Below, piece by piece: positions 14,846-21,786 of a stretch of DNA of 22,327 nucleotides. Source of the DNA: an uncultured Roseburia sp. (GTDB lineage Bacteria > Bacillota > Clostridia > Lachnospirales > Lachnospiraceae); NCBI GenBank assembly GCA_910587865.1, contig CAJUNX010000057.1, positions 1 to 22,327 on the forward strand. The letters are read 5' to 3'. Below the pieces are notes generated by a model that was not told where the DNA came from, made no database searches, and was given only the letters and a program-made list of their open reading frames with translations. Numbering within the stretch: the stretch's first letter is position 1; each line of letters begins with the position of its first letter. A program made the position numbers and the translations under genes.

Positions 14846-16186
14846 TTATTTGCTGCTGCGTCTCCAGATATTCATCTTTTCCGCTTCCGCGATCAGTTCC
14901 TCCCGGAAATCCGGATGGGCGATGGAGATCAGAGCCTCTGCCTTCTGCCATGCGGATAACCCTTTTACATTTACTTTGCCGTACTCCGTCACCACATAGT
15001 GAGTATTCGCCCTGGTGTCCGTGACGATTGAGCCGGGATTTAAGGTCGGCTGAATACGGGATTTTAACTGTCCGTCCTTTGTCTTATAGGTGGAGGAGAG
15101 ACAGATAAAGCTCTTTCCGCCGTTGGAGAGATACGCGCCGAGCACGAAGTCGAGCTGTCCGCCCGCGCCGCTGATGTGCCTGGTTCCGGCGGATTCCGCG
15201 TTTACCTGACCGAAGAGGTCGATCTCCACGGCATTGTTGATGGAGATAAAATTATCAAGCGAGGAGATCGAGCGGATATCATTGGTGTAGTTCACCGGCG
15301 CGCTCATTAACTCCGGGTTGTTGTCCATGTAATCGTACATTTTCTTTGTGCCCGCGCCGAAGGCATATGCCTGACGGAAACGGTCGATGTTTTTCTTCGA
15401 ACCGTTGATCTTTCCGGCCTTTGCGATATCGACAAACGCGTCGACATACATCTCCGTGTGGACGCCGAGATCCTTTAAATCAGATTCCGCGATCAGGGAT
15501 CCGACTGCGTTCGGCATGCCGCCGATGCCTAACTGTAAGCATGCGCCGTTTGGAATCTCATCGACGATCAGCTTTGCCACGGCCTTATCCACGTCGCTGG
15601 CAGGGCCGCCGGCTCCCATCTCGCCGATCGGCGGATTTTCACCCTCCACGATATAAGTCACTTTGGAAATATGTACGCCGCACTCGGTTCCGCCGAGACA
15701 GCGGGGCATGTTCTGATTTACCTCAACAATGATTTTCTTTGACGTCTCGCACATTGCGCCGAGGTGGGATGCGTTTGGTCCGAAACTAAAGAAACCGTGC
15801 GCGTCCATCGGAGCCACCTGAAACATCGCCACGTCGTCCGGGCAGTCCGAATCGCGGTAATAGCGGGGGAGCTCGGAATAACGTATCGGCGCGTAGTATG
15901 CGCATCCGCGCGCGATCATTTTGCGCTCGATTCCGGACATATGCCAGGAATTCCAGGTGAAATGCTCTCCCGCATCCTCCCGCTCAAATACCGCGAGCGG
16001 TTTTAAAAGGATACCGCCGCGAAGGTTTACGTTTGTAAGCTCGTCCGTGCGCTTCGCCAGCGCCTTATCCAGCGCATCCACGGTGCCGTTGCACCAGCCG
16101 TAGTCCACCCAGTCACCGGATTTGATCAGCTTTACAGCCTCGTCGGCGGAGACCAGTTTCTGTTTGTATTCCTGCGAAAAATCCAT
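14846..16186 (-). CDS. but: Butyryl-CoA:acetate CoA-transferase
   Basis: 446 aa. Transfers CoA from butyryl-CoA to acetate, giving butyrate and acetyl-CoA, the last step of butyrate formation in many gut Lachnospiraceae. The whole sequence follows the family closely: SADEAVKLIKSGDWVDYGW near the start, GGILLKPLAVFEREDAGEHF, NMPRCLGGTECG, GIGGMPNAVG, HTEMYVDAF with Glu245 as the likely catalytic glutamate (by analogy with 4-hydroxybutyrate CoA-transferase), SGAGGQLDFVLGAYLS and the C-terminal IAHPDFR. The start at 16186 follows GGAGGTG (16199-16193); an upstream in-frame ATG at 16201 overlaps that site. Other family members use 4-hydroxybutyrate, propionate or acetate, so substrate is assigned by overall resemblance. 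It has its own promoter and no butyrate-pathway neighbours here. Confidence 0.88.
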   Translation of the reverse strand: MDFSQEYKQKLVSADEAVKLIKSGDWVDYGWCNGTVDALDKALAKRTDELTNVNLRGGILLKPLAVFEREDAGEHFTWNSWHMSGIERKMIARGCAYYAPIRYSELPRYYRDSDCPDDVAMFQVAPMDAHGFFSFGPNASHLGAMCETSKKIIVEVNQNMPRCLGGTECGVHISKVTYIVEGENPPIGEMGAGGPASDVDKAVAKLIVDEIPNGACLQLGIGGMPNAVGSLIAESDLKDLGVHTEMYVDAFVDIAKAGKINGSKKNIDRFRQAYAFGAGTKKMYDYMDNNPELMSAPVNYTNDIRSISSLDNFISINNAVEIDLFGQVNAESAGTRHISGAGGQLDFVLGAYLSNGGKSFICLSSTYKTKDGQLKSRIQPTLNPGSIVTDTRANTHYVVTEYGKVNVKGLSAWQKAEALISIAHPDFREELIAEAEKMNIWRRSSK

Positions 16187-16235
16187 TGCAGACACCTCCA
16201 TATATCATTGATTGTTAAAAATTTACCATAGTCCT

Positions 16236-16264
16236 ATCGTACCACGTCGGACATGATTTTACAA
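16236..16264 (-). promoter_or_regulatory. Promoter of the CoA-transferase gene
   Basis: On the minus strand, TTGTAA (16264-16259), 17-nt spacer, TACGAT (16241-16236) with TGG before the -10. The start codon is 50 nt downstream. Confidence 0.75.
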
Positions 16265-16302
16265 CCCGCGGAAGAAGAAAATCAGGGGATCCGGCAGGCG
16301 CG

Positions 16303-17679
16303 TCAGGAAATCGCAGTTTCATTCTTTCCCTCATCAAACAGTTCCTTTACCGTTGGTGCGTTTTTCGTCAGTTTCTTAATACTTAAATCTTCTGCCTTAT
16401 TATTTGCCAGCCGGAGCTGGTTTTCGGATGAGAGAAGAGCGTCCTTTGTTTTCTGCAGATGGACAATCGTTTTATCGATTTCGTCGATCGCAGTCTTGAA
16501 TTTTTCACTGGCAATTCTGTAGTTTCGTGCAAATCCCTCTTTAAAAGCATTCATATTTTCCTCAAAATGTAAAACGTCGATCTGCTGATGCTTTACCAGC
16601 TCTAATTCCTGGCGGTATTTCAATGAATTTAACGCGGCATTTCGCAGCAGGGTAATCAGCGGAATAAAAAACTGAGGACGAATCACATACATTTTTTCAT
16701 ATTTATAGGAAACATCTACAATACCGTTATTATACAATTCGTTATCAATTTCCAGCAGGGAAACCAGTACCGCATACTCACATCCTTTTTCACGCCTGTC
16801 CCGGTCAAGCTCTTTAAAGAAATCTTCATTTTTGTGTTTGGTTGCGGTTTTATCCATCTCGTTTTTCATTTCAAACATAATGGAAATAAATTCGATTCCC
16901 CCGGCTGTTTCCCTGAAAATAAAATCCCCCTTACTCCCCGTTTTTGCATCGTTATCTTTTTCAAAATATGCCGTTGGAAATGCAGTCATTCTTAAGGAAT
17001 TAAACTGAGTCAGACAATGCTGCTCAAGACTTTCCCCCACCATTTTCGTGGACTGCCTGGCCTTAAAATCTTTATAATACTCGATTAACTCATCTTTTGA
17101 CCTGAGTTTATCTTCATATTCCCGATGCAGAGACTGCTCTTTGAGCTGATTCTCCGCATCCTTATTTGACAGCCTGCTTTTTAATTCCGTAATTTCCGTT
17201 ATTTTTTGAGAGATTTCCTTTTCTTTCTCGGAGACTGCCTCGGAAACAGCCAGTTTCTTTTCAGTCTCACTGTTTCCAAGCCTGGCTTTCATTTCTTCGA
17301 TGATACGGTTTTTTTCTGTCAGTTCTCCGTTTTTCTGCTCTAACGCCTCCTGTTTCTCTCTGTCTTTTTTACTGACCGCTTCACTGACTGCGAGCTGTTT
17401 TGCGGTCTCGCTTCCGGACACCTGCGCCTTTAATTGTTCAATTACTCTGTCTCTCTCTGCAAGTTCCGCTTCTTTTGAAGAAATTAATTTGTCAAACTTA
17501 TCCTGCTGTCTCATTCTGGCCAGCTCTAAATCTTTGTCTTTCATTTCCTCAAACTCTTTTTCTCTTTGTCTGAGCTCTTTCTCAAATTCTTTATCTCTGA
17601 TCTGCTGAACAATCTGTGCATATCCAGATTCATCAACAACGAAGACCTCTCCGCAATTCGGACATTTTATTTCCTGCAT
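16303..17679 (-). CDS. DUF2130 protein: zinc-knuckle-like start, long coiled coil, nuclease-fold-like domain
   Basis: 458 aa, function unknown. The N-terminus has a CPNCGEVF pair (Cys7, Cys10), half of a zinc ribbon. Residues 22-205 are coiled coil with an internal repeat (SETAKQLAVSEAVSKK near 90 and SETEKKLAVSEAVSEK near 137). Residues 208-350 form the DUF2130 domain; the pattern GDFIF (Asp252) followed by FEMKNE (Glu270, Lys272) fits the D...ExK layout of PD-(D/E)XK nucleases. A second helical segment (360-435) ends the protein. The start at 17679 follows GGGGAT and precedes CPNCG; the longer frame to 17760 overlaps the promoter. The gene is visibly richer in A+T than its neighbours, a hint of transfer. 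Role in DNA repair or defence is only inferred. Confidence 0.82.
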   Translation of the reverse strand: MQEIKCPNCGEVFVVDESGYAQIVQQIRDKEFEKELRQREKEFEEMKDKDLELARMRQQDKFDKLISSKEAELAERDRVIEQLKAQVSGSETAKQLAVSEAVSKKDREKQEALEQKNGELTEKNRIIEEMKARLGNSETEKKLAVSEAVSEKEKEISQKITEITELKSRLSNKDAENQLKEQSLHREYEDKLRSKDELIEYYKDFKARQSTKMVGESLEQHCLTQFNSLRMTAFPTAYFEKDNDAKTGSKGDFIFRETAGGIEFISIMFEMKNEMDKTATKHKNEDFFKELDRDRREKGCEYAVLVSLLEIDNELYNNGIVDVSYKYEKMYVIRPQFFIPLITLLRNAALNSLKYRQELELVKHQQIDVLHFEENMNAFKEGFARNYRIASEKFKTAIDEIDKTIVHLQKTKDALLSSENQLRLANNKAEDLSIKKLTKNAPTVKELFDEGKNETAIS

Positions 17680-17750
17680 CGTATCCCCATTCTTTTTCTG
17701 TAAGGCAGACGGATCCGTTCTATGACCCGTCACGACATTGATCCATGACC

Positions 17751-17779
17751 ATTTTAACACAGACCTCCCTTAACGTCAC
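17751..17779 (-). promoter_or_regulatory. Promoter of the DUF2130 gene
   Basis: On the minus strand, GTGACG (17779-17774), 17-nt spacer, TAAAAT (17756-17751) preceded by TGT. It is divergent from and next to the promoter of the methyltransferase gene. Confidence 0.55.
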
Positions 17780-17808
17780 CTGATTTTTGCCATAAGGCGT
17801 CTGCCCGC

Positions 17809-17837
17809 TTGAGACCTGGCGGAAGAAGTGGTAAGAT
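17809..17837 (+). promoter_or_regulatory. Promoter of the RlmI-like methyltransferase gene
   Basis: TTGAGA (17809-17814), 17-nt spacer, TAAGAT (17832-17837) with TGG before the -10. The start codon is only 21 nt after the -10, so the 5' leader is very short. Confidence 0.7.
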
Positions 17838-17858
17838 AAGGAAAGAAAGGGGATCAGA

Positions 17859-19058
17859 ATGAGTGCAATCGTGATACTGAAAAAAGGGGAGGGCCGCACG
17901 GTTAAGGCGGGCGGCATGTGGATTTATGACAATGAGATCGATACGATCACCGGGAGCTGCGCAGACGGTGATATTGTGATCGTAAAAGATTTTGACGGAT
18001 ATCCGCTTGGGAAGGGCTTTTTGAACCGCCATTCCAAAATAAGGATCCGGCTGATGACCCGCCGCGCCGATCAGGAGATTGACCGTGAATTTCTCACGGA
18101 ACGGGTGCGCGCCGCATGGGAATACCGGAAGAAAACCGTGGAAACGGACAGCTGCCGGTTGATTTTCGGGGAGGCGGACTTCCTGCCGGGGCTCATCGTA
18201 GATAAGTTTTCCGACGTGCTGGTGGCGGAGTCTCTGGCGCTCGGGATTGATCGGTTTAAAACTACGATTATAGAAATAGTGAAGCAGGTACTGAAGGAGG
18301 ACGGAATCTTCATCCGCGGTGTCTATGAGCGCAGCGACGCGAAGGTGCGGCTGAATGAGGGGATGGAGCGCGTAAAGGGATTTCTCGGGGAGGAATTTGA
18401 CACGAAGGTTCCGATCACGGAAAACGGCGTGAAATATCTCGTGGATGTGAAGGAGGGGCAGAAGACCGGTTTTTTCCTGGATCAGAAGTATAACCGTCTC
18501 GCGATCCGGCGGATGTGCCGCGGCGCGCGCGTGCTGGATTGTTTTACCCATACGGGATCCTTCGCGCTGAACGCCGGGCTGGCCGGTGCGCGGGAGGTGC
18601 TTGGCGTGGACACCTCCGATACCGCCGTGCGCCAGGCAGAGGAAAACGCTGCGTTAAACGGCCTGGAGAAGACGGTGCGGTTTTTGTGCGCGGATGTTTT
18701 TGAGCTGCTGCCGCAGCTCGCAGAGGCGGGGGAGCGGTACGATGTGGTGATCTTAGACCCGCCGGCGTTTACGAAGTCGAGAAGCTCGATAAAAAATGCC
18801 GTAAAAGGTTACCGGGAGATCAATCTGCGCGCGATGAAGCTGGTGCGGGACGGGGGATTCCTCGCGACCTGCTCCTGCTCGCATTTTATGGATGATGAAT
18901 TGTTTACAAAGACGATCCACCAGGCCGCCGGGAACGTGCATAAGCGCCTGCGCCAGGTAGAATACCGCACCCAGTCGCCGGACCACCCGATCCTCTGGGC
19001 TGCGGATGAGAGCTATTATCTGAAATTCTATATCTTTCAGGTGGTGGATGAGAGGTAG
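17859..19058 (+). CDS. Class I SAM-dependent rRNA (cytosine-C5) methyltransferase, RlmI family
   Basis: 399 aa. Expected to methylate a cytosine in 23S rRNA (RlmI acts at C1962 in E. coli). Residues 1-75 are a PUA-type RNA-binding domain (ILKKGEGRTVKAGGMWIYDNEI). An EEHEE-like linker with GEADFLPGLIVDKFSD follows. The Rossmann methyltransferase domain starts near 215: motif I VLDCFTHTGSFALNAG, motif IV DPPAFTKS, and CSCSHFM with the C5-methyltransferase cysteine region. The order and length match the family (about 390-400 aa). A ribosome binding site (AAAGGGGA) precedes the start. The exact target base in this organism is inferred. It is the last ordinary core gene before the accessory segment. 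Confidence 0.9.
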   Translation: MSAIVILKKGEGRTVKAGGMWIYDNEIDTITGSCADGDIVIVKDFDGYPLGKGFLNRHSKIRIRLMTRRADQEIDREFLTERVRAAWEYRKKTVETDSCRLIFGEADFLPGLIVDKFSDVLVAESLALGIDRFKTTIIEIVKQVLKEDGIFIRGVYERSDAKVRLNEGMERVKGFLGEEFDTKVPITENGVKYLVDVKEGQKTGFFLDQKYNRLAIRRMCRGARVLDCFTHTGSFALNAGLAGAREVLGVDTSDTAVRQAEENAALNGLEKTVRFLCADVFELLPQLAEAGERYDVVILDPPAFTKSRSSIKNAVKGYREINLRAMKLVRDGGFLATCSCSHFMDDELFTKTIHQAAGNVHKRLRQVEYRTQSPDHPILWAADESYYLKFYIFQVVDER

Positions 19059-19105
19059 GGGAAGTGTAGTGCTGTTAGCAAAAGGTAAAGAGTGCTATGA
19101 GTGAA

Positions 19106-19137
19106 AAAGGAGTGGTACTTTAGGTGCCACTTCCTTT
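19106..19137 (+). terminator. Imperfect hairpin, probable weak terminator of the methyltransferase gene
   Basis: AGTGGTAC (19111-19118) pairs with GTGCCACT (19124-19131), one G-U pair, loop TTTAG; the outer AAAGG and CCTTT extend it past a bulged T. The T-run is interrupted, so termination may be partial. Confidence 0.5.
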
Positions 19138-19174
19138 GACAGTCCGTTTATTTGCACACAAATTAAAAATCTTC

Positions 19175-19203
19175 TTGCCCATCCTGAGTATCTGTGCTAC
19201 TAT
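19175..19203 (+). promoter_or_regulatory. Promoter upstream of the rtcB leader
   Basis: TTGCCC (19175-19180), 17-nt spacer, TACTAT (19198-19203) preceded by TGC (extended -10). It lies 276 nt before the rtcB start codon, with a short ORF and hairpins in between. Confidence 0.65.
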
Positions 19204-19251
19204 GAATCCGTTACTGATGTGATACATTATGATATGAAAGGAGTGCCTGCC

Positions 19252-19332
19252 ATGCAGAAGAACAGCAAAGACCAGAATAAAATAGAGCAACTGACAATCA
19301 AAGGGACAGCGCTCCATATGTGCTGCAGATAG
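19252..19332 (+). CDS. 26-codon ORF in the rtcB leader
   Basis: Reads MQKNSKDQNKIEQL and onward to HMCCR, then TAG. It has a strong ribosome binding site AAAGGAG (19237-19243) with 8-nt spacing, better than the spacing at rtcB itself. No family recognised. It could be a leader peptide that couples ribosome state to the downstream hairpin, or the truncated start of a lost gene. Confidence 0.4.
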   Translation: MQKNSKDQNKIEQLTIKGTALHMCCR

Positions 19333-19427
19333 CATTTTTTCATCAGGGTATCCTTTACAGGGCCAGAGAAGGCTCTTATGGAAGTCTGTCTGTCGTGCAG
19401 ACTGCATGGAAAGGGAACCAGGAGACC

Positions 19428-19449
19428 GCACCTTTGGGGTGCTTTTTTT
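19428..19449 (+). terminator. Terminator-like hairpin 30 bp before rtcB
   Basis: GCACC (19428-19432) pairs with GGTGC (19438-19442), loop TTTGG, followed by seven T (19443-19449). It lies between the leader promoter and rtcB, so it would act on rtcB transcription itself. I could not identify a competing antiterminator pairing by eye. Confidence 0.6.
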
Positions 19450-19478
19450 GTGCCCATTTTTAAGGAGACAGAAATCAT

Positions 19479-20588
19479 ATGAAAACAGTAAAAGGCATTT
19501 ATGCCGAAGCAAGGATATTCACAGAGGACGTAGAAGGATACGCGGAAGCGCAGGTAAAGATGATATGTGACAATGAAGTGGCCAGGGGCAGCAGAATCTG
19601 CCTGATGCCGGACATTCATCCCGGCAAGGTGGGGCCTGTCGGCCTTGCCATGACAGTTACGGATAAGGTCATACCGCAGCTCTTAGGTGTGGACATCGGC
19701 TGCGGTATGACCTGTGTGGAGCTGAATAAGGAATATGCGGAGTTCCAGAAGCTGGACAGGGTTATCCGGGAGAACGTGCCCTCAGGCTTTGCCATAAGGA
19801 GGGAGCAGCACCACCTGGCGGAGGGATTCCCCTATGGAAAGCTCCGCTGCGCCCGGCATATCCACAGGCAGAAGGCGGAGAGGAGTCTGGGCACGCTGGG
19901 CGGCGGCAACCACTTCATAGAGCTTGACAGGGGGACGGAAGGAAAGCTGTACCTGGTGGTACACACAGGCAGCAGGCACCTGGGAGAGGAGGTGGCGGAA
20001 TATTACACGAAGCTTGCCAGGGCCTCCCTGAAAAGAAGGGGGCTGGAGATCCCCTATTACATGAGCTATCTGGAAGGGGAGGAAAAAGAGAGCTACCTGG
20101 AGGATGTGCAGATCATCCAGGACTATGCCGAGGCCAACAGGCAGATCATCGTCAGGGAAATTCTGAAAGGGATGAAATGGAAAGCAGCGGATCAGTTCTC
20201 AGTGGCACACAATTACCTGGATGATTCCGGGATGCTGCGGAAAGGGGCGATAGCCGCCGGAAAGGGGGACAGGGTAATCATCCCGGCGAACATGAGGGAT
20301 GGGATTATCCTGGGCATCGGCCTGGGGAATGCGGACTGGAACAGCTCGGCGCCCCACGGTTCCGGCAGGCGGCTGAAGCGGGAGGATGTGAAGGACCGGT
20401 ATACCGTATCGGACTTCAAAAAGGAAATGAAGGGCATCTACAGCAGCTGTGTGGGAGCGGATACCCTGGACGAGGCTCCCTTTGCCTACCGCTCCATAGA
20501 AGAGATTGCGGGACGGATCAGGGACACCGTCCGGATAACGGATGTCCTGAAGCCTGTCTATAATTACAAAGCCGGAAGCGGAAAATAG
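19479..20588 (+). CDS. rtcB: RNA-splicing ligase RtcB (short, RtcB2-like)
   Basis: 369 aa. GTP- and Mn-dependent ligase that joins RNA ends bearing 2',3'-cyclic or 3'-phosphate to 5'-OH. Metal ligands appear in order: Asp72 and Cys75 (GVDIGCGM), His145 (GGGNHFIELD), His162 (VHTGSRHLGE) and His244 (VAHNYLD). His293 in SAPHGSGR is the guanylylated histidine, and RKGA (254-257) is also present. It is shorter than E. coli RtcB (about 408 aa), as in the RtcB2 group. It is followed 23 nt later by a stub matching the start of PrfH; rtcB2-prfH pairs are known to repair ribosomes cut at the decoding centre by colicin-E3-like toxins. Arginine codons are mostly AGG/AGA, unlike the CGN-rich genes to the left, which suggests transfer. 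The start follows AAGGAG (19462-19467). Confidence 0.92.
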   Translation: MKTVKGIYAEARIFTEDVEGYAEAQVKMICDNEVARGSRICLMPDIHPGKVGPVGLAMTVTDKVIPQLLGVDIGCGMTCVELNKEYAEFQKLDRVIRENVPSGFAIRREQHHLAEGFPYGKLRCARHIHRQKAERSLGTLGGGNHFIELDRGTEGKLYLVVHTGSRHLGEEVAEYYTKLARASLKRRGLEIPYYMSYLEGEEKESYLEDVQIIQDYAEANRQIIVREILKGMKWKAADQFSVAHNYLDDSGMLRKGAIAAGKGDRVIIPANMRDGIILGIGLGNADWNSSAPHGSGRRLKREDVKDRYTVSDFKKEMKGIYSSCVGADTLDEAPFAYRSIEEIAGRIRDTVRITDVLKPVYNYKAGSGK

Positions 20589-20611
20589 CAGGAAGATGAG
20601 GGGACAGAGCA

Positions 20612-20698
20612 ATGATGATTCAAATCAGTGCAGGACAGGGGCTGCCGGAATGCCAGCTGGCGGTAGCGAAGCTGTTCGCGGCACTCAAAGAGGAGTAA
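20612..20698 (+). pseudogene. prfH: 5' stub of the peptide release factor homologue PrfH
   Basis: 28 codons ending in TAA: MMIQISAGQGLPECQLAVAK then LFAALKEE. The segment IQ(L/I)S(S/A)GQGPxECxLAVAKAL is the typical start of PrfH (about 200 aa), as I recall the family. The GGQ-bearing domain expected further on is absent in all frames that I could follow. A ribosome binding site (GAGGGGA, 20598-20604) is kept. PrfH releases peptides from ribosomes damaged at the decoding centre, letting RtcB2 religate 16S rRNA. Here that partner is lost by truncation. The remaining sequence to the right is unrelated. Confidence 0.75.
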
Positions 20699-20702
20699 CC
20701 TG

Positions 20703-20903
20703 ATGGAGGACAGGGACCTGGGAATCGTGTTCTTTGACGGTGCATTTACTGCAGGGCAGACACATGGTACAAAGGAGATTATCCGCAGGCATAATAAGTC
20801 TTTTGGTGGGTTCCTGACGGATGTAGAGACCATGAGACAGGCGGGAATTTCGCGGAAAAGCTTTTATAAATATAAAAAAGAGATTCGGGAAGAGAGTGTA
20901 TAA
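20703..20903 (+). CDS. Small helix-turn-helix fragment, possibly a recombinase C-terminal tail
   Basis: 66 aa. The C-terminal half, FLTDVETMRQAGISRKSFYK followed by YKKEI, looks like the HTH at the end of small serine recombinases (resolvase/invertase type), but no catalytic domain is present. The N-terminal 25 residues (MEDRDLGIVFFDGAF...) show no match that I recognise. The ATG is 4 nt after the prfH-stub stop and has GAGGAG (20690-20695) in the stub's last codons, so it could be translated by coupling. Most likely it is the leftover of a mobile element that entered prfH. Family assignment is weak. Confidence 0.4.
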   Translation: MEDRDLGIVFFDGAFTAGQTHGTKEIIRRHNKSFGGFLTDVETMRQAGISRKSFYKYKKEIREESV

Positions 20904-20914
20904 CGGGTATACAC
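20896..20914. repeat. Perfect 7-bp inverted repeat, possible operator or recombinase site
   Basis: GTGTATA (20896-20902) and TATACAC (20908-20914) flank ACGGG. The site overlaps the end of the HTH fragment and lies about 50 bp before the toxin-antitoxin promoter. Confidence 0.45.
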
Positions 20915-20964
20915 TTGTTGTACATTTGTCAGACAATATTTTCAGCTGTAAGTATAATTGAAGA

Positions 20965-20993
20965 TTGCGTTTCTGAGAGATGCATATTATAAT
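20965..20993 (+). promoter_or_regulatory. Promoter of the toxin-antitoxin operon
   Basis: TTGCGT (20965-20970), 17-nt spacer, perfect TATAAT (20988-20993). The antitoxin start is 38 nt downstream. A second TATAAT (20953-20958) has only a TTGTCA at 21 nt, too far. Confidence 0.65.
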
Positions 20994-21031
20994 TATGAAG
21001 TAACAGAAGCCAAGAACAACAGGAGGTGCTT

Positions 21032-21271
21032 ATGAGTACATTAGAATATACAGTCTCAATGCTTGAAACAATGCCAGAGGATAGACTGAAGGAAGTCCAA
21101 AATTATATCCGCTACATTGCGTTTCGGGATGAGGGAAGCGTGCTGACAGAGATGCTGACAGAGGACACGCTCGTAGAACAACTCAGGGAATCCATGGAAA
21201 AAAGTGATATGGGAGAGACGGTTCCGGCAAGTGTGGTCTCGCAGAGGATGAGGAAGAAGTATGTCGTTTAA
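21032..21271 (+). CDS. Type II antitoxin (small acidic protein, toxin partner downstream)
   Basis: 79 aa. No clear DNA-binding motif can be named. The N-terminal half (LEYTVSMLETMPEDRLKEVQ, then NYIRYIAFRDE) looks like a helical dimerisation or DNA-binding part, and the C-terminal half (LTEMLTEDTLVEQL to SQRMRKKY) like the toxin-wrapping tail. The identification rests on position: the gene overlaps the start of a ParE/RelE-fold toxin by 11 nt, the classic antitoxin-toxin order. The start at 21032 follows AGGAGG (21021-21026); a GTG at 21026 is inside that site and is rejected. Such antitoxins usually repress their own promoter. Confidence 0.75.
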   Translation: MSTLEYTVSMLETMPEDRLKEVQNYIRYIAFRDEGSVLTEMLTEDTLVEQLRESMEKSDMGETVPASVVSQRMRKKYVV

Positions 21272-21575
21272 AGTAGAATTGTCAGAGCTGGCAAGCGCGC
21301 AGTATGATAAGTTCTTGAAATATATTTATTTTGTGTTGGAGAATCCGCAGGCTGCCGGCAATCTGATGCAGGATTTCGATGATACAATAAAGATATTGGA
21401 AGAACAGGCTGCTCATTTTGGATACTGTAGAAATGAGCGGTTAAGAAAGCTGGGGCTTCGAAAAAGTCATTTTAAAAAGCATAGGTATTTATTTGTTTAC
21501 AGAGTGAAAGATGATAGGGTGATAGTTGAAGGGATGTATCATGAACTGCAGGACTATGAGAATGCGATAGAGTAG
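21261..21575 (+). CDS. ParE/RelE-family toxin
   Basis: 104 aa with the small alpha-beta fold of the ParE/RelE superfamily: opening strand SFKVELSELASAQYDKFLKY, two helices (NPQAAGNLMQDFDDTIKIL), then the beta sheet LRKLGLRKSHFKKHRYLFVYRVKDDRVIVEGMYHE. The RYLFVYRVKDD hairpin followed by IVEGMYH near the end is the family's signature pattern. Whether it is a gyrase poison (ParE) or a ribosome-dependent nuclease (RelE) cannot be told from sequence. It overlaps the antitoxin gene by 11 nt and has GAGGAAG as ribosome binding site inside it. A strong terminator follows 33 nt after the stop. Confidence 0.88.
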   Translation: MSFKVELSELASAQYDKFLKYIYFVLENPQAAGNLMQDFDDTIKILEEQAAHFGYCRNERLRKLGLRKSHFKKHRYLFVYRVKDDRVIVEGMYHELQDYENAIE

Positions 21576-21608
21576 CACAAAAATAGGATAACATTGATGA
21601 ACTTAAGG

Positions 21609-21640
21609 TCAGGATGGTATTTTATTACCATCCTGATTTT
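21609..21640 (+). terminator. Terminator of the toxin-antitoxin operon
   Basis: TCAGGATGGTA (21609-21619) pairs perfectly with TACCATCCTGA (21626-21636), loop TTTTAT, followed by TTTT. Confidence 0.9.
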
Positions 21641-21757
21641 AGGGTTAAGATGAAATGGGCATTAACCTTTTATGCACATTACGCACAGTGCCGACTACTA
21701 CGGAATCCCCCCTATTTTTCATATCTTTTTATAAATTCTTAAATTTCCTTTAGGGTA

Positions 21758-21786
21758 TTGCATTATCACCTACAAAGCGTTAAGAT
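21758..21786 (+). promoter_or_regulatory. Promoter of the broken blaI-blaR1 region
   Basis: TTGCAT (21758-21763), 17-nt spacer, TAAGAT (21781-21786). The blaI start is 41 nt downstream. Two repeat units that may bind the repressor overlap and follow the -10. Confidence 0.6.

Larger units (their letters stand above)
19059..19478 (+). other. 420-bp non-coding leader region before rtcB
   Basis: No gene of normal size fits here. From left to right it holds: an imperfect terminator hairpin, a good promoter (19175-19203), a 26-codon ORF with its own ribosome binding site (19252-19332), a small hairpin AGTCTG/CAGACT (19383-19403) and a terminator-like hairpin with seven T (19428-19449). The order promoter, short ORF, terminator, gene is that of an attenuator leader. 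Decayed coding sequence of an unknown gene is the alternative: a second frame stays open for several dozen codons after the short ORF. Confidence 0.6.

Noticed and set aside
19059..19478. Riboswitch, T-box or tRNA gene in the rtcB leader
   Set aside because: No T-box sequence, cloverleaf or known aptamer core could be recognised; only a short ORF and simple hairpins are seen.
20926..20958. TTGTCA and TATAAT as toxin-antitoxin promoter
   Set aside because: The spacer is 21 nt, too long; TTGCGT-N17-TATAAT closer to the gene is preferred.
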